From NCBI GenBank assembly GCA_945929965.1, contig CAMEOT010000013.1, positions 1 through 64,000 of the forward strand: DNA of 64,000 bases. The letters are read 5' to 3'. Each line of letters opens with the position of its first letter. Positions within the stretch are counted from its first letter, which is position 1. Below, one piece after another: positions 1 through 7,419 of the stretch. A model generated the notes under the pieces. That model made no database searches and was not told the DNA's origin. It saw nothing but the letters and a program-made list of their open reading frames with translations. The position numbers and the translations under genes were made by a program. The DNA comes from an uncultured Lachnospiraceae bacterium (GTDB lineage: Bacteria; Bacillota; Clostridia; Lachnospirales; Lachnospiraceae).

Positions 1-25
1 AAAGGATAATCCCATATTATCCTTT
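1..25. terminator. AT-rich hairpin, possible terminator of an upstream gene
   Basis: A perfect 10-bp inverted repeat (AAAGGATAAT / ATTATCCTTT) with a 5-nt loop opens the window, and a T-rich stretch follows at 41-47. The stem is AT-rich and the upstream gene is outside the window, so assignment as a terminator is tentative. Confidence 0.35.
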
Positions 26-48
26 ATTGGTGAATGATTTGTTTTTTG

Positions 49-259
49 GTAAGCGCCAAATAATCCCGTGGTACCTATAAATTTACCCCAGCCTATTTTC
101 AGGTTGGAGTATTTTACTACAAATTCATTATTATATTTTTAGAGTTTGGAGTTTTTCACTCCAGGGGGCCAGATCTGCAAGCTGTTCATCACTCCAGTTT
201 TCATTCGGTCTTTGTTTCAGAACGTAACTGAGGTATTGATAAATGTACAGGTTCTCCTA
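49..259 (-). mobile_element. IS66-family transposase C-terminal remnant with terminal repeat
   Basis: Reading the minus strand from 256 to 131 gives about 41 codons ending in consecutive stops. They include YQYLSYVLKQRPN and LADLAPWSEKLQ, which match the extreme C-terminus of IS66-family (TnpC) transposases. An in-frame TAG (259-257) interrupts the frame just upstream, so the gene is dead and most of it is gone. Downstream of the stop the plus strand carries GTAAGCGCC from 49, which resembles the GTAAGCG start of IS66 terminal inverted repeats and probably marks the old element end. The other end and any target duplication could not be found. The family is recognised from the conserved tail only. 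Confidence 0.6.
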
Positions 260-480
260 TCGTATATGTAATCAGAATATCAACTCTGATGAATATTTAC
301 GTATATTTGACCTAAATGAGATATATTTTGCTTAAGCATAGTAAAACTTGATTCTTGAGATGAAAAATAAGATTTAGATGAAGAAAAACTGCAATCAAGT
401 TAAAAATGCGTAGTGTTTGATAGAGTAATGTATAATAAATAGCTATTACGAAAGATAAAATATGATGGGAGCAAAGATAA

Positions 481-643
481 ATGGAAAGGAAAAAAGTAGA
501 AAATAGGATAAGAGAATTACGAGAAATGCATAACTATACCCGAGAAGGAATGGTTGAGATGTTATGTGAAGGACTGCGGAGAGAAAAAACTTGATCTGTT
601 AAAGTACTGCCGCAACTGTTTTTTTCAAGTACAAATTACCTAA
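481..643 (+). pseudogene. Broken XRE-family HTH regulator remnant
   Basis: An ATG at 481, preceded by GGGAG about 11 nt upstream, opens 37 codons with RIRELREMHNYTREGMVEML, a typical first half of an XRE/Cro-type helix-turn-helix. It then hits TGA at 592-594. In a shifted frame the following DNA reads LDLLKYCRNCFFQVQIT up to 643, which resembles the second half of the same domain (LxKLxxxFxVSTDYLL). The simplest reading is a frame-disrupted, internally deleted regulator. Its target genes cannot be inferred. Confidence 0.5.
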
Positions 644-681
644 AGGTATTTTTATTATACAAGAACAAACTGCTGTTAGAG

Positions 682-710
682 TGGAAAAAAGAAATAAAAA
701 GAGTTATAAT
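682..710 (+). promoter_or_regulatory. Sigma-A type promoter for the EAL gene
   Basis: TGGAAA (682-687) and a perfect TATAAT (705-710) are separated by 17 nt and lie about 50 nt before the start at 760. Confidence 0.5.
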
Positions 711-759
711 AGATAAATAGAGAAGGTACTGATAACATGGATTCTTGTGAGGGATGTTT

Positions 760-2163
760 ATGGCATATCAGAGAGCAAAAGAAGAAATAGTGGAGGCGTC
801 TCCGCAGACTACGGATGCCGGGAAGGAAGAACTGTATCTGTATTCTCTCCGGAAAATGGCAGAGGATAATGTGGAAAATAATCGTACGGAGCTGACACAC
901 CTGCATAACATGAAATCCTTTTTTTATTTGTGCGGAGAAATGATCAAGGCAGAACCGAATCAAAAATATAGTGTCGTGATCCTGGACATTGTTCAGTTTA
1001 AAGCGGTGAATGAATTCTGCGGCAGGAATGAAGGGGACAGACTGCTAAAATTTATAGCAGAATGTTTTCAGTGGTACGAAGATCATCGGCCTGACACCTA
1101 TTGTTGTCATATCCGGGCGGATATTTTCTGCCTGTGTACACGGTATGAGGATGTAGGGGAACTGGAGAACATCGTCGGTGAGATCAAGAAGAAGATCGAC
1201 GAATTCCCCTTCACTTATAAAGTACAGCCTTCCTTCGGCATCGGTATCTCTCCGGAGAGAGAACCGGCAGTCAGTTACCTGAAGGACTGTGCCACCATGG
1301 CAATGAACAGTGTCAAGGGAAAGGTATACAAGACCTACGCTGTTTTTGATGACAAAATGCGCAGACAGCTGATGCGGGAACGACAGGTGGAAAATGATAT
1401 TGTGGGAGCTCTGGAGAATGGAGAACTTCTGCTGTATATACAGCCTAAGGTGAATATGAATACCGGAGAGATCATTGGCGGGGAAGCACTGGTACGCTGG
1501 CAACATCCGGAGAAGGGGATGATATCTCCCGGAGAATTTATTCCGGTATTGGAGAAGAACGGTTTTATTATCAATGTGGATGATTATATCTGGGAGAAAG
1601 TGTTTGCCTATCTCAGTAAACTCCGAAAGGCGGGGCGAACGCTTGTCCCAATTTCCATCAATGTGTCCAGATTACATGCTTATGATGACAAGCTGACAGA
1701 TACATTGCTCCGGCTTACGAAAGAATATGAGGTTCCGGCTGGATATGTTCCGTTAGAATTGACAGAAAGCGCGTTCCTCGAGGACGAAGAGGGAATGTAT
1801 CAGCGGATGGAAAATCTGCGGGCACATGGTTTTTTGGTGTCCATGGACGATTTCGGAACAGGTTATTCCACTATGAATATGTTGAAGAACCAGACACTGG
1901 ATGAGATCAAGATTGACAGAGAGTTTATCCGGGATCTGGAGAAGGACAAGAGCCGGATCATTATCCGTAATACCATTGCCATGCTGCAGCAGCTTGGGGT
2001 ACATATTGTCATCGAAGGGGTGGAAACACAGGAACAGAAAAAATTCCTTTTGGGCTGCGATTGTGCAGATGTACAAGGCTTTCTTTTCTACCGCCCGATG
2101 CCGGTGGAGGAATTCGACCGCCTGTTACTCGCCCAGGAACAGGGCTCCCATAGTGCAAAATAG
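760..2163 (+). CDS. Cyclic-di-GMP phosphodiesterase with degenerate GGDEF and intact EAL domain
   Basis: The first ~190 residues form a GGDEF-fold domain (LDIVQFKAVNEFCG region) in which the signature loop reads RADIF near residue 119. Cyclase activity is therefore probably lost and the domain may be regulatory. The EAL domain follows with the catalytic set in place: EALVRW near residue 242, NVS, ELTES, DDFGTGYS near 363, KIDR and EGVE. It is expected to hydrolyse c-di-GMP in the cytosol. No membrane or sensory segment is visible. ATG codons occur at 754 and 760. GAGGG (749-753) abuts the first but sits 6 nt before the second, so 760 is preferred. It lies just upstream of the Tad pilus operon, which suggests but does not prove c-di-GMP control of surface attachment. 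A strong terminator follows. Confidence 0.9.
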   Translation: MAYQRAKEEIVEASPQTTDAGKEELYLYSLRKMAEDNVENNRTELTHLHNMKSFFYLCGEMIKAEPNQKYSVVILDIVQFKAVNEFCGRNEGDRLLKFIAECFQWYEDHRPDTYCCHIRADIFCLCTRYEDVGELENIVGEIKKKIDEFPFTYKVQPSFGIGISPEREPAVSYLKDCATMAMNSVKGKVYKTYAVFDDKMRRQLMRERQVENDIVGALENGELLLYIQPKVNMNTGEIIGGEALVRWQHPEKGMISPGEFIPVLEKNGFIINVDDYIWEKVFAYLSKLRKAGRTLVPISINVSRLHAYDDKLTDTLLRLTKEYEVPAGYVPLELTESAFLEDEEGMYQRMENLRAHGFLVSMDDFGTGYSTMNMLKNQTLDEIKIDREFIRDLEKDKSRIIIRNTIAMLQQLGVHIVIEGVETQEQKKFLLGCDCADVQGFLFYRPMPVEEFDRLLLAQEQGSHSAK

Positions 2164-2186
2164 ACAAAGACAAAATACACAAAGCA

Positions 2187-2244
2187 AAAGACCGCATTCT
2201 GACTGGATTTTTGAAGAACATCCGTCAGAATACGGTCTTTTTTT
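2187..2244 (+). terminator. Rho-independent terminator after the EAL gene
   Basis: A 17-bp stem (AAAGACCGCATTCTGAC pairing with GTCAGAATACGGTCTTT, one G-U type mismatch) ends in a run of seven T residues. It isolates the EAL gene from the Tad operon. Confidence 0.9.
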
Positions 2245-2342
2245 GAGCATTATCATGAAAATGGGGAAATAGTTTTAGAGGCATTGACATATCTTTGCAG
2301 AGGGAGTAATCTGCATATTACCGACAGGTTCTATCAGAGTCG

Positions 2343-2490
2343 GTGTCTTATGATCGGGTCATATTCGACCAGGGTTCACATTACAGAAGAAGTGATTTGG
2401 AAGCGTTCAAGGGCAGGTTTTTAAAGCCTGAATAGAACGATATTAAGAATTATATACAACGCAATAAAATTTATAATGAAAAGAGGGAGA
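2343..2490 (+). pseudogene. IS3-like transposase C-terminal fragment
   Basis: One frame from 2343 reads VSYDRVIFDQGSHYRRSDLE followed by AFKGRFLKPE and a TAG at 2433-2435. The same frame then continues with a NYIQRNKIYNEKR-like stretch. The FDQGSHY segment resembles the HSDQGSHYTS block of IS3-family integrase cores, and the later part resembles the final YIxxYNxxR motif, implying an internal deletion. No terminal repeats were found. It fills most of the 2245-2492 gap, whose remainder shows nothing recognisable. Family assignment rests on short motifs. Confidence 0.4.
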
Positions 2491-2492
2491 AA

Positions 2493-3608
2493 ATGGAAGA
2501 GGAATTACAGAGACTGATAGAAGATTTCCTGACGCAGAAACAGACGCTGTTATTACAGGTGAAGAAGGGACTCCTGGGAAAAGAAGATTTTCTTGCGGAA
2601 GCGGAGAAGCACCTGGACAGAAGCTACTCCTTCCTCAAGGATAAAAAAGAAGTGCTGTTAAAGGAATTTGAGCAATATGTGTTTGGATATTCCAGACTGT
2701 CACCACTCATGGATGATAAGGAAATCTCGGACATCCGTGTGGTGAGCCATGACTGTATCCGGATCAAAAGGCAGGGAAAACGTATGGACGCCGGGATCGC
2801 TTTTACCTCGGAGAGGGAATACCGCCAGTTTATCGACTATATTGCTGCCAGGAACCAGGTGAATATCTCGAATCTGAATGCAATTCAGAGATTTACGGAT
2901 ACGGAGAGCCATCCGGATTTTATTTTCCGTTTTACTCTGTCCATGCCGATTGTGAATACGTACAGTGAACCATATCTTTGTATCCGTAAGGTCCCGAAGG
3001 CTTTTCCCATGATGACGGAGCTGGTGGAGAGAGAAATGCTAGACCGAAACACTGCAGAGCTTCTGGTACAGAGATTCCGGCAGGGATCAACGCTGATCTG
3101 CGGAGGTAATTCTTCCGGTAAGACCACACTACTGAATGCACTGAAGGAGACACTTCCCGATGATATGGCGATTCTGGTGGCACAGCAGGCGGATGAACTG
3201 ACGACGATCTACCATCCGGATATGATGTTTCTGCATTCGCTCCCCGGTACTTCGGAGAGTAGTGTGAACTATGACCTGAAGCATATCAGCATCGCGGGAC
3301 TTACGATGGATGTGGACTTTTTTATTATCGGTGAAGTGAAAGGAGGAGAGGCATTGTATCTGTTAAATGCTGCCTATACGGGACAGATCTGTGCTGCTAC
3401 GGTTCATGCCCCGTCGGCGGACAGGGCACCGGAGAAGATTGTGGATTATGCCATGTATGACAGCAGGTATTCCCGCAATGAGTTAATGAAAATGATGGAC
3501 TGCTTTCAGACCCTGGTGTTCATGGAACATTATAAAGTAAAAGAAATTTTTGCCTGCCTTGGCTGGAATGCGGAGAAAGAGAATCTGGAATATGAGAGAT
3601 TGTTTTGA
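2493..3608 (+). CDS. tadA: Tad/Flp pilus assembly ATPase, TadA/CpaF family
   Basis: This is the predicted secretion ATPase that powers Flp/Tad pilus extension at the inner face of the membrane. At 371 residues it is shorter than typical CpaF, mainly at the N-terminus. It carries a Walker A loop GGNSSGKTTL near residue 204, the Asp-box region with HSLPG, a Walker B-type FFIIGEVKGGEA near 275 and the HAPSADRAPEKI segment typical of CpaF/VirB11-like enzymes. A GAGGGAG ribosome site precedes the ATG. It is the first gene of a nine-gene operon on one strand, and no clear promoter was seen between the IS3 remnant and the start. Confidence 0.9.
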   Translation: MEEELQRLIEDFLTQKQTLLLQVKKGLLGKEDFLAEAEKHLDRSYSFLKDKKEVLLKEFEQYVFGYSRLSPLMDDKEISDIRVVSHDCIRIKRQGKRMDAGIAFTSEREYRQFIDYIAARNQVNISNLNAIQRFTDTESHPDFIFRFTLSMPIVNTYSEPYLCIRKVPKAFPMMTELVEREMLDRNTAELLVQRFRQGSTLICGGNSSGKTTLLNALKETLPDDMAILVAQQADELTTIYHPDMMFLHSLPGTSESSVNYDLKHISIAGLTMDVDFFIIGEVKGGEALYLLNAAYTGQICAATVHAPSADRAPEKIVDYAMYDSRYSRNELMKMMDCFQTLVFMEHYKVKEIFACLGWNAEKENLEYERLF

Positions 3609-3631
3609 ACAATACCTGAGAGGAGAAACGT

Positions 3632-4570
3632 ATGATCATATACGCATGGATCTTTTGTTTAATATTTATGGGATTTTTGCTCCTTTTCGGTCAGATGACA
3701 TGGATGAAAAAGGTGCAGGAACTATTGCGGCGGACAGAGGAAGGGATGGATCAGGCTTCCCATCTGCGGGCACTGGAAAACAGACACCGGCTGATGGAAC
3801 TTAGGCAGAGAAACAGTATCTGGCGCCGCATGGAAGATATCCTACGATACAGCGGACTGTCGAGAAGATTTCCGGGGTGCACCGCGGAGAAGTGGATCGC
3901 AGGGAATCTCCTTATGTATGCCGGAGTGTTCTGCATAGTGCAGGTGGCCGGCGGAAATGTGACAGTTTCAGTGGCTGTAACGGGGAGCATAGTGGTTATG
4001 GAATGGATGGTCATGAATACCTTACGTTTTTTGGAATTTCGCTCTGTGAACGAGGATCTGTTAAAGTGTCTGAATTTTTTGGGAAATTACAGCCTCACCG
4101 CAGGAGAGATCACCTCCGTATTGGGACAGGTCAGCAAATACATGGAGGAACCGCTGCGAAGCGCAATGGAGGAATGTGCTTATGAAGCCCAGATTACCGG
4201 AGACCACTCCACAGCACTGCTAACGATGGCGGAAAAGGTGGAGCATCCAAAATTCAAAGAACTGGCAAGGAATCTGGAGATCAGCATACGGTACATGGCT
4301 GATCTGACCACACTGGTGGACAGTAGCAGACGCTCCGTGCGGGAATATCTGAGGACGGAGGAAGAACGGAAAGGAATGCTACGGGAGGCAGCAATCAATA
4401 TGGGGCTTCTGGCAGCCATGTCAATATTTGCACTTCTGACGGTGGATCGTCTGATCGATGAATCTGTTTGGAAGATATTGCTTCAAACGCTTCCGGGACA
4501 TCTGGCGGTAGGCAGCTATGTGGGGATCTTTTTCCTGTTCCTGCGCAAGGTGTACGGATTCCGGAGATAA
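3632..4570 (+). CDS. tadB: Tad pilus inner-membrane protein TadB (T2SS F family)
   Basis: This is a 312-residue membrane protein with N-terminal hydrophobic segments near residues 3-20 and 93-130 and two C-terminal helices around 255-310. The central cytoplasmic domain is of GspF/TadB type, with the LRFLEFRSVNEDLLK and EYLRTEEERKGMLREAAIN stretches. The family forms the platform on which the pilus ATPase acts. AGAGGAG lies just before the ATG. It follows tadA by 23 nt and precedes tadC. Confidence 0.8.
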   Translation: MIIYAWIFCLIFMGFLLLFGQMTWMKKVQELLRRTEEGMDQASHLRALENRHRLMELRQRNSIWRRMEDILRYSGLSRRFPGCTAEKWIAGNLLMYAGVFCIVQVAGGNVTVSVAVTGSIVVMEWMVMNTLRFLEFRSVNEDLLKCLNFLGNYSLTAGEITSVLGQVSKYMEEPLRSAMEECAYEAQITGDHSTALLTMAEKVEHPKFKELARNLEISIRYMADLTTLVDSSRRSVREYLRTEEERKGMLREAAINMGLLAAMSIFALLTVDRLIDESVWKILLQTLPGHLAVGSYVGIFFLFLRKVYGFRR

Positions 4571-4617
4571 GAACGCGCCTGAACGAAACTGCAAAAGAGG
4601 AAAAGGAGGAAACAAGA

Positions 4618-5442
4618 TTGAGCTTTCGTACATTATGGATACCGCAGCTGTTGGAGGCGGTGCTTAGCGGAATATTTGTATTCCGACTGGGAATGGGCAC
4701 GACGCCGCAGACAATCGTGCACACATGGGAGGAACTGACCGGGCTGATTCGTCAGAATCAAAAGCTTGGCAGTTGGAGGGAGAAAACAGAAAAAAAGTTG
4801 AGGCGCAATGGCGCAAAGTACCATTACGGGAAAAATATTACCGCCATGAAATATTTTTTGGGAAGAATTCTGCTGGCGTGTGCAGGGGCAGTGGGAATGT
4901 CGGTGATCGGCATCGGATATGCACTGCTTGCAGCGGTACTTTTGTATTATCTGCCGGAGGTACTTATGATATACATAAACGAGTGCGACAACCGGAGCAT
5001 GCTGCCGGAGATCAAACTGATCTATCAGGCGTTGGAGGTGCAGATCCATGCAGGAATCTATGCAACAGATGCCCTGACAGAGTGCTGCCAGAGTGTGAGA
5101 CAGCGGAGACTGCAGCAGGCGCTGATGGAATTGGCCGGGGACCTGGTCATGCAGTCGGATACGTTGACGGCATTATCTGATTTCCAGGAGAAATTCGATA
5201 ATCGTCAGATAGATGCTTTGTGTATTACTCTGATCCAGGCGGGAGAATCCGGACAGGCTGTGGAACTGCTTCAGGACATGGGAGAACAGCTGAAAGATCT
5301 GGAACTGACGGCACTGAGACACCAGAAGAGTGCTCTGGACCGCAGCATTACTTTCTACCAGCTGGGAATGCTCGGTGCGACACTGGGAGTGATCCTGTAT
5401 GCCTGCGTGGGATATATGTTCCGGGCGGCAGTGAAATTCTAA
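4618..5442 (+). CDS. tadC: Tad pilus inner-membrane protein TadC (T2SS F family)
   Basis: This is the second GspF-like platform protein, about 274 residues. It has membrane helices near residues 80-115 and at the C-terminus (GATLGVILYACVGYM), and a helical cytoplasmic domain containing DALCITLIQAGESGQ and the RHQKSALDRS region seen in TadC. The frame stays open further upstream and overlaps tadB. However, a TTG at 4618 sits 8 nt after a strong GGAGG (4605-4609), whereas the upstream ATG at 4468 has no site and would encode a non-family extension. TTG is therefore chosen. Confidence 0.8.
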   Translation: MSFRTLWIPQLLEAVLSGIFVFRLGMGTTPQTIVHTWEELTGLIRQNQKLGSWREKTEKKLRRNGAKYHYGKNITAMKYFLGRILLACAGAVGMSVIGIGYALLAAVLLYYLPEVLMIYINECDNRSMLPEIKLIYQALEVQIHAGIYATDALTECCQSVRQRRLQQALMELAGDLVMQSDTLTALSDFQEKFDNRQIDALCITLIQAGESGQAVELLQDMGEQLKDLELTALRHQKSALDRSITFYQLGMLGATLGVILYACVGYMFRAAVKF

Positions 5443-5486
5443 ACAGACCAAAACAAAGAACACAAAACAAAAAGGAGAAACGACAA

Positions 5487-5708
5487 ATGAAAAATCAGTG
5501 GATGAGAAAGTGGGAACAGATCAGAAAAACAGTAAAGGAACATGCCCTGCGCAGGGAACCGGGGATCGACGGGATCCTGGTGACGGTGGGATTATGCATT
5601 ATTGCACTGCTGTTATGCGTTGTAATGAAAGACAGTCTGACAGCGTTTATACAGACCATTGTGACGGCTATGCAGACGAAAGCTGCGGATATTCTCACGG
5701 GTGTATAA
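5487..5708 (+). CDS. Flp1-like small pilin candidate
   Basis: This 73-residue protein has a basic N-terminal ~30 residues, one hydrophobic helix (GILVTVGLCIIALLLCVVM) and an amphipathic tail ending in KAADILTGV. Size, layout and position directly after tadC match the Flp1-like domain proteins of clostridial Tad operons, which are thought to supply the pilin subunit. A classical G/xxxxEY prepilin cleavage site is not obvious. AAAGGAG lies 8 nt before the ATG. It is likely the most highly translated gene of the operon if it is the major pilin. Confidence 0.65.
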   Translation: MKNQWMRKWEQIRKTVKEHALRREPGIDGILVTVGLCIIALLLCVVMKDSLTAFIQTIVTAMQTKAADILTGV

Positions 5709-5721
5709 GATGGGAGCAGGT

Positions 5722-6087
5722 ATGGCAGGACGAAAAAGGGAACCCGGAAATGTGGGGGAGATACTGGCGATGGGGTTGTGTGTACTGGCGCTTACAGCGG
5801 TGATGTTAAGCTATATGGAGAATGTACAACTGATCGCGAAAAAGGCAGAAGTGGGACAGCTGGCAAGGTGCTATCTGTTGAAAATGGAGACGGTCGGCTA
5901 TCTGACGGCGCCAGATCAGGCGGAACTGAAAGACCGGCTGGAGGTTCTTGGACTTACACAGATTGATTATGACGGCAGTTCCCTGGAACCGGTGGGGTAT
6001 GGCAACGACGTAGTGCTGCAGATCCGAGGGCGGTTGGGAGAAGACTATGAAATATACGAGAAGAGAGTATCTACGGCAAAAAATTAA
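5722..6087 (+). CDS. TadE-like pseudopilin (DUF4320 type)
   Basis: This is a protein of about 121 residues with a GNVGEILAMGLCVLALTAVM segment near its N-terminus (one membrane helix, with GE(I) before it as in prepilin-like signals) and a small extracellular domain. It resembles the DUF4320 proteins found in clostridial Tad loci, which probably play a TadE/F minor-pilin role. The frame opens at GTG 5701 and ATG 5710. The ATG at 5722 is preferred because GGGAG (5712-5716) lies 5 nt upstream. It starts almost on top of the Flp1 stop and overlaps the next gene. Confidence 0.65.
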   Translation: MAGRKREPGNVGEILAMGLCVLALTAVMLSYMENVQLIAKKAEVGQLARCYLLKMETVGYLTAPDQAELKDRLEVLGLTQIDYDGSSLEPVGYGNDVVLQIRGRLGEDYEIYEKRVSTAKN

Positions 6088-6682
6088 GACAAAGATGTGG
6101 GATACAGAACGTGGACAGGTATCCTGGGTGTTTGGACTGTTTCTTCTGCTGTTTTTATCAATTTTATTGTGCATGCAGCTGCAGATCGCTCTGTACAGGG
6201 AATCCGCTATGTATATGGAAGATGCGCTGGCGTTGTCGGGGCTGGCATCCGCAGTAATCGATGTGGAAGAATACGGCATTACGCAGAAAGTGCGGATCAC
6301 GGATCCGAAAGCAGCCTATGAACGGTACTGCCATGCCCTGAAGGAGAATCTGGGACTGAATGATACGTTCTATGCCGGGAACCGGAAGCTGATCTCGGGA
6401 CAGGTCACGGTACAGCAATATATCCTGTACAATGTCGAGGGGGAGCGGGTGGAAGTATGGCAGAAGGGTGCAGACGGACAGATACAGGAATGGGAAGGAA
6501 CACTGGGTGAAGTAAAAGCTCCCGATGGGCAGTACATAGAACACACAGGTGTATACAGTGAGATCACTTATTTTGTAGAAGGATTTATGGGAACTGACAT
6601 GGAGGCACATAAGGGAAAACTTGTAGATGTGGTAAGAGAAAATAACAGGGAGAGGGAAGATGAAATTACAGAAGCCGAATAA
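6047..6682 (+). CDS. TadE/TadF-like pseudopilin, 211 aa
   Basis: An N-terminal cytoplasmic stretch (ERGQVSWVFGLFLLLFLSIL) runs into a single membrane helix near residues 25-45, followed by a ~160-residue extracellular domain with no recognised fold. The ERGQ-helix start is what TadE/F and Archaea-type pilin precursors look like. The ATG at 6047 has GGGAG 7 nt upstream, and the gene overlaps its predecessor by 41 nt and its successor by 23 nt, implying translational coupling. It is most likely a minor pilin, with the assignment based on topology and context. Confidence 0.6.
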   Translation: MKYTRREYLRQKIKTKMWDTERGQVSWVFGLFLLLFLSILLCMQLQIALYRESAMYMEDALALSGLASAVIDVEEYGITQKVRITDPKAAYERYCHALKENLGLNDTFYAGNRKLISGQVTVQQYILYNVEGERVEVWQKGADGQIQEWEGTLGEVKAPDGQYIEHTGVYSEITYFVEGFMGTDMEAHKGKLVDVVRENNREREDEITEAE

Positions 6683-7343
6683 ATGGAATAAAACCATAAA
6701 AAACAGAATATGGAACGGCAGCATTCTGGCAGCCTTTATTGCTGCCGCTGCGGTATTTGCCGTAATGCTTCAGACAGAGAAGAGGACGCTTGCGGAATAC
6801 GAGAAAAAGGAGGTATATGTGGCAACAACGGATATTCCCCGGGGAGAGGAACTGACGCAGGAGAATATCGAAGATTATGTAATGCCTCTGGAGATTGACC
6901 AAAGAATCGTGCCGGGGACGGCAGTGACGGACAGGGAAAGTCTGTATGGCAGAATAACGGTATGTGATATCGGACAGAGCAGCGTTATCACCGGGGAAAT
7001 GACAGAGGGTAAGGAGCAGATTCTGGGAGAAATGACGGAACCGGTGATCGCCGGTTTCCGGGCAGAAGATCTCTACCAGGCAGTGGGAGGTGTCCTGCGT
7101 GCCGGGGACAGAATACATATCTATTGCATCGATAAGGATAAGGACGATTTTTCCGGTGAAAATCCGGGCTGGCAGAATCTGTTCGTACAGCAGGTGTTTG
7201 ATCAGAGCGGCAACATCATTCCCTGTGAGGATACCACTACACCGGCGCAGAGAGTGAATATTTATCTGGACAATAAAAATGTGGAGGAGTTTTACAGGAA
7301 TCTGGCAAAAGGGTCGCTGAGGGTCGTTAAGATCTGCAACTGA
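6660..7343 (+). CDS. cpaB: Flp pilus assembly protein CpaB/RcpC, SAF domain
   Basis: One N-terminal membrane helix (ILAAFIAAAAVFAVML) leads to an SAF domain: VYVATTDIPRGEELTQENIE, VMPLEIDQRIVPG and the DIGQSSVITGEM region around residues 50-115. An RcpC-like domain with RAGDRIHIYC follows. In Tad systems CpaB/RcpC proteins are periplasmic or cell-wall-side stabilisers of the pilus. At 227 residues it is within the short end of the family. GGGAGAGGGAAG precedes the ATG. It is followed by a 76-nt spacer made of short degenerate repeats and then the large secreted protein. Confidence 0.8.
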   Translation: MKLQKPNKWNKTIKNRIWNGSILAAFIAAAAVFAVMLQTEKRTLAEYEKKEVYVATTDIPRGEELTQENIEDYVMPLEIDQRIVPGTAVTDRESLYGRITVCDIGQSSVITGEMTEGKEQILGEMTEPVIAGFRAEDLYQAVGGVLRAGDRIHIYCIDKDKDDFSGENPGWQNLFVQQVFDQSGNIIPCEDTTTPAQRVNIYLDNKNVEEFYRNLAKGSLRVVKICN

Positions 7344-7361
7344 TCCGTCATAGGAAGGACA

Positions 7362-7411
7362 CTGTAAAAAGACCCTGTAAGAAGATGCGTAAGAAGATAC
7401 TGCAAGAAGGA
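7362..7411 (+). repeat. Four degenerate 12-13-bp tandem units before the giant secreted gene
   Basis: Units near 7362, 7375, 7388 and 7400 follow the pattern CTGTAAGAAGAT with one to three changes each. The last unit supplies the AAGAAGGAG ribosome site of the gene at 7420. The array may be a simple slippage product. Confidence 0.5.
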
Positions 7412-7419
7412 GAACTCGC

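Noticed and set aside
737-790. 17-codon leader peptide (MDSCEGCLW start) before the EAL gene
   Set aside because: It overlaps the EAL start, and has no ribosome site or attenuator structure.
4468-4617. Longer N-terminus for TadC overlapping tadB
   Set aside because: There is no ribosome site, and TTG at 4618 has a strong one and the family-typical start.
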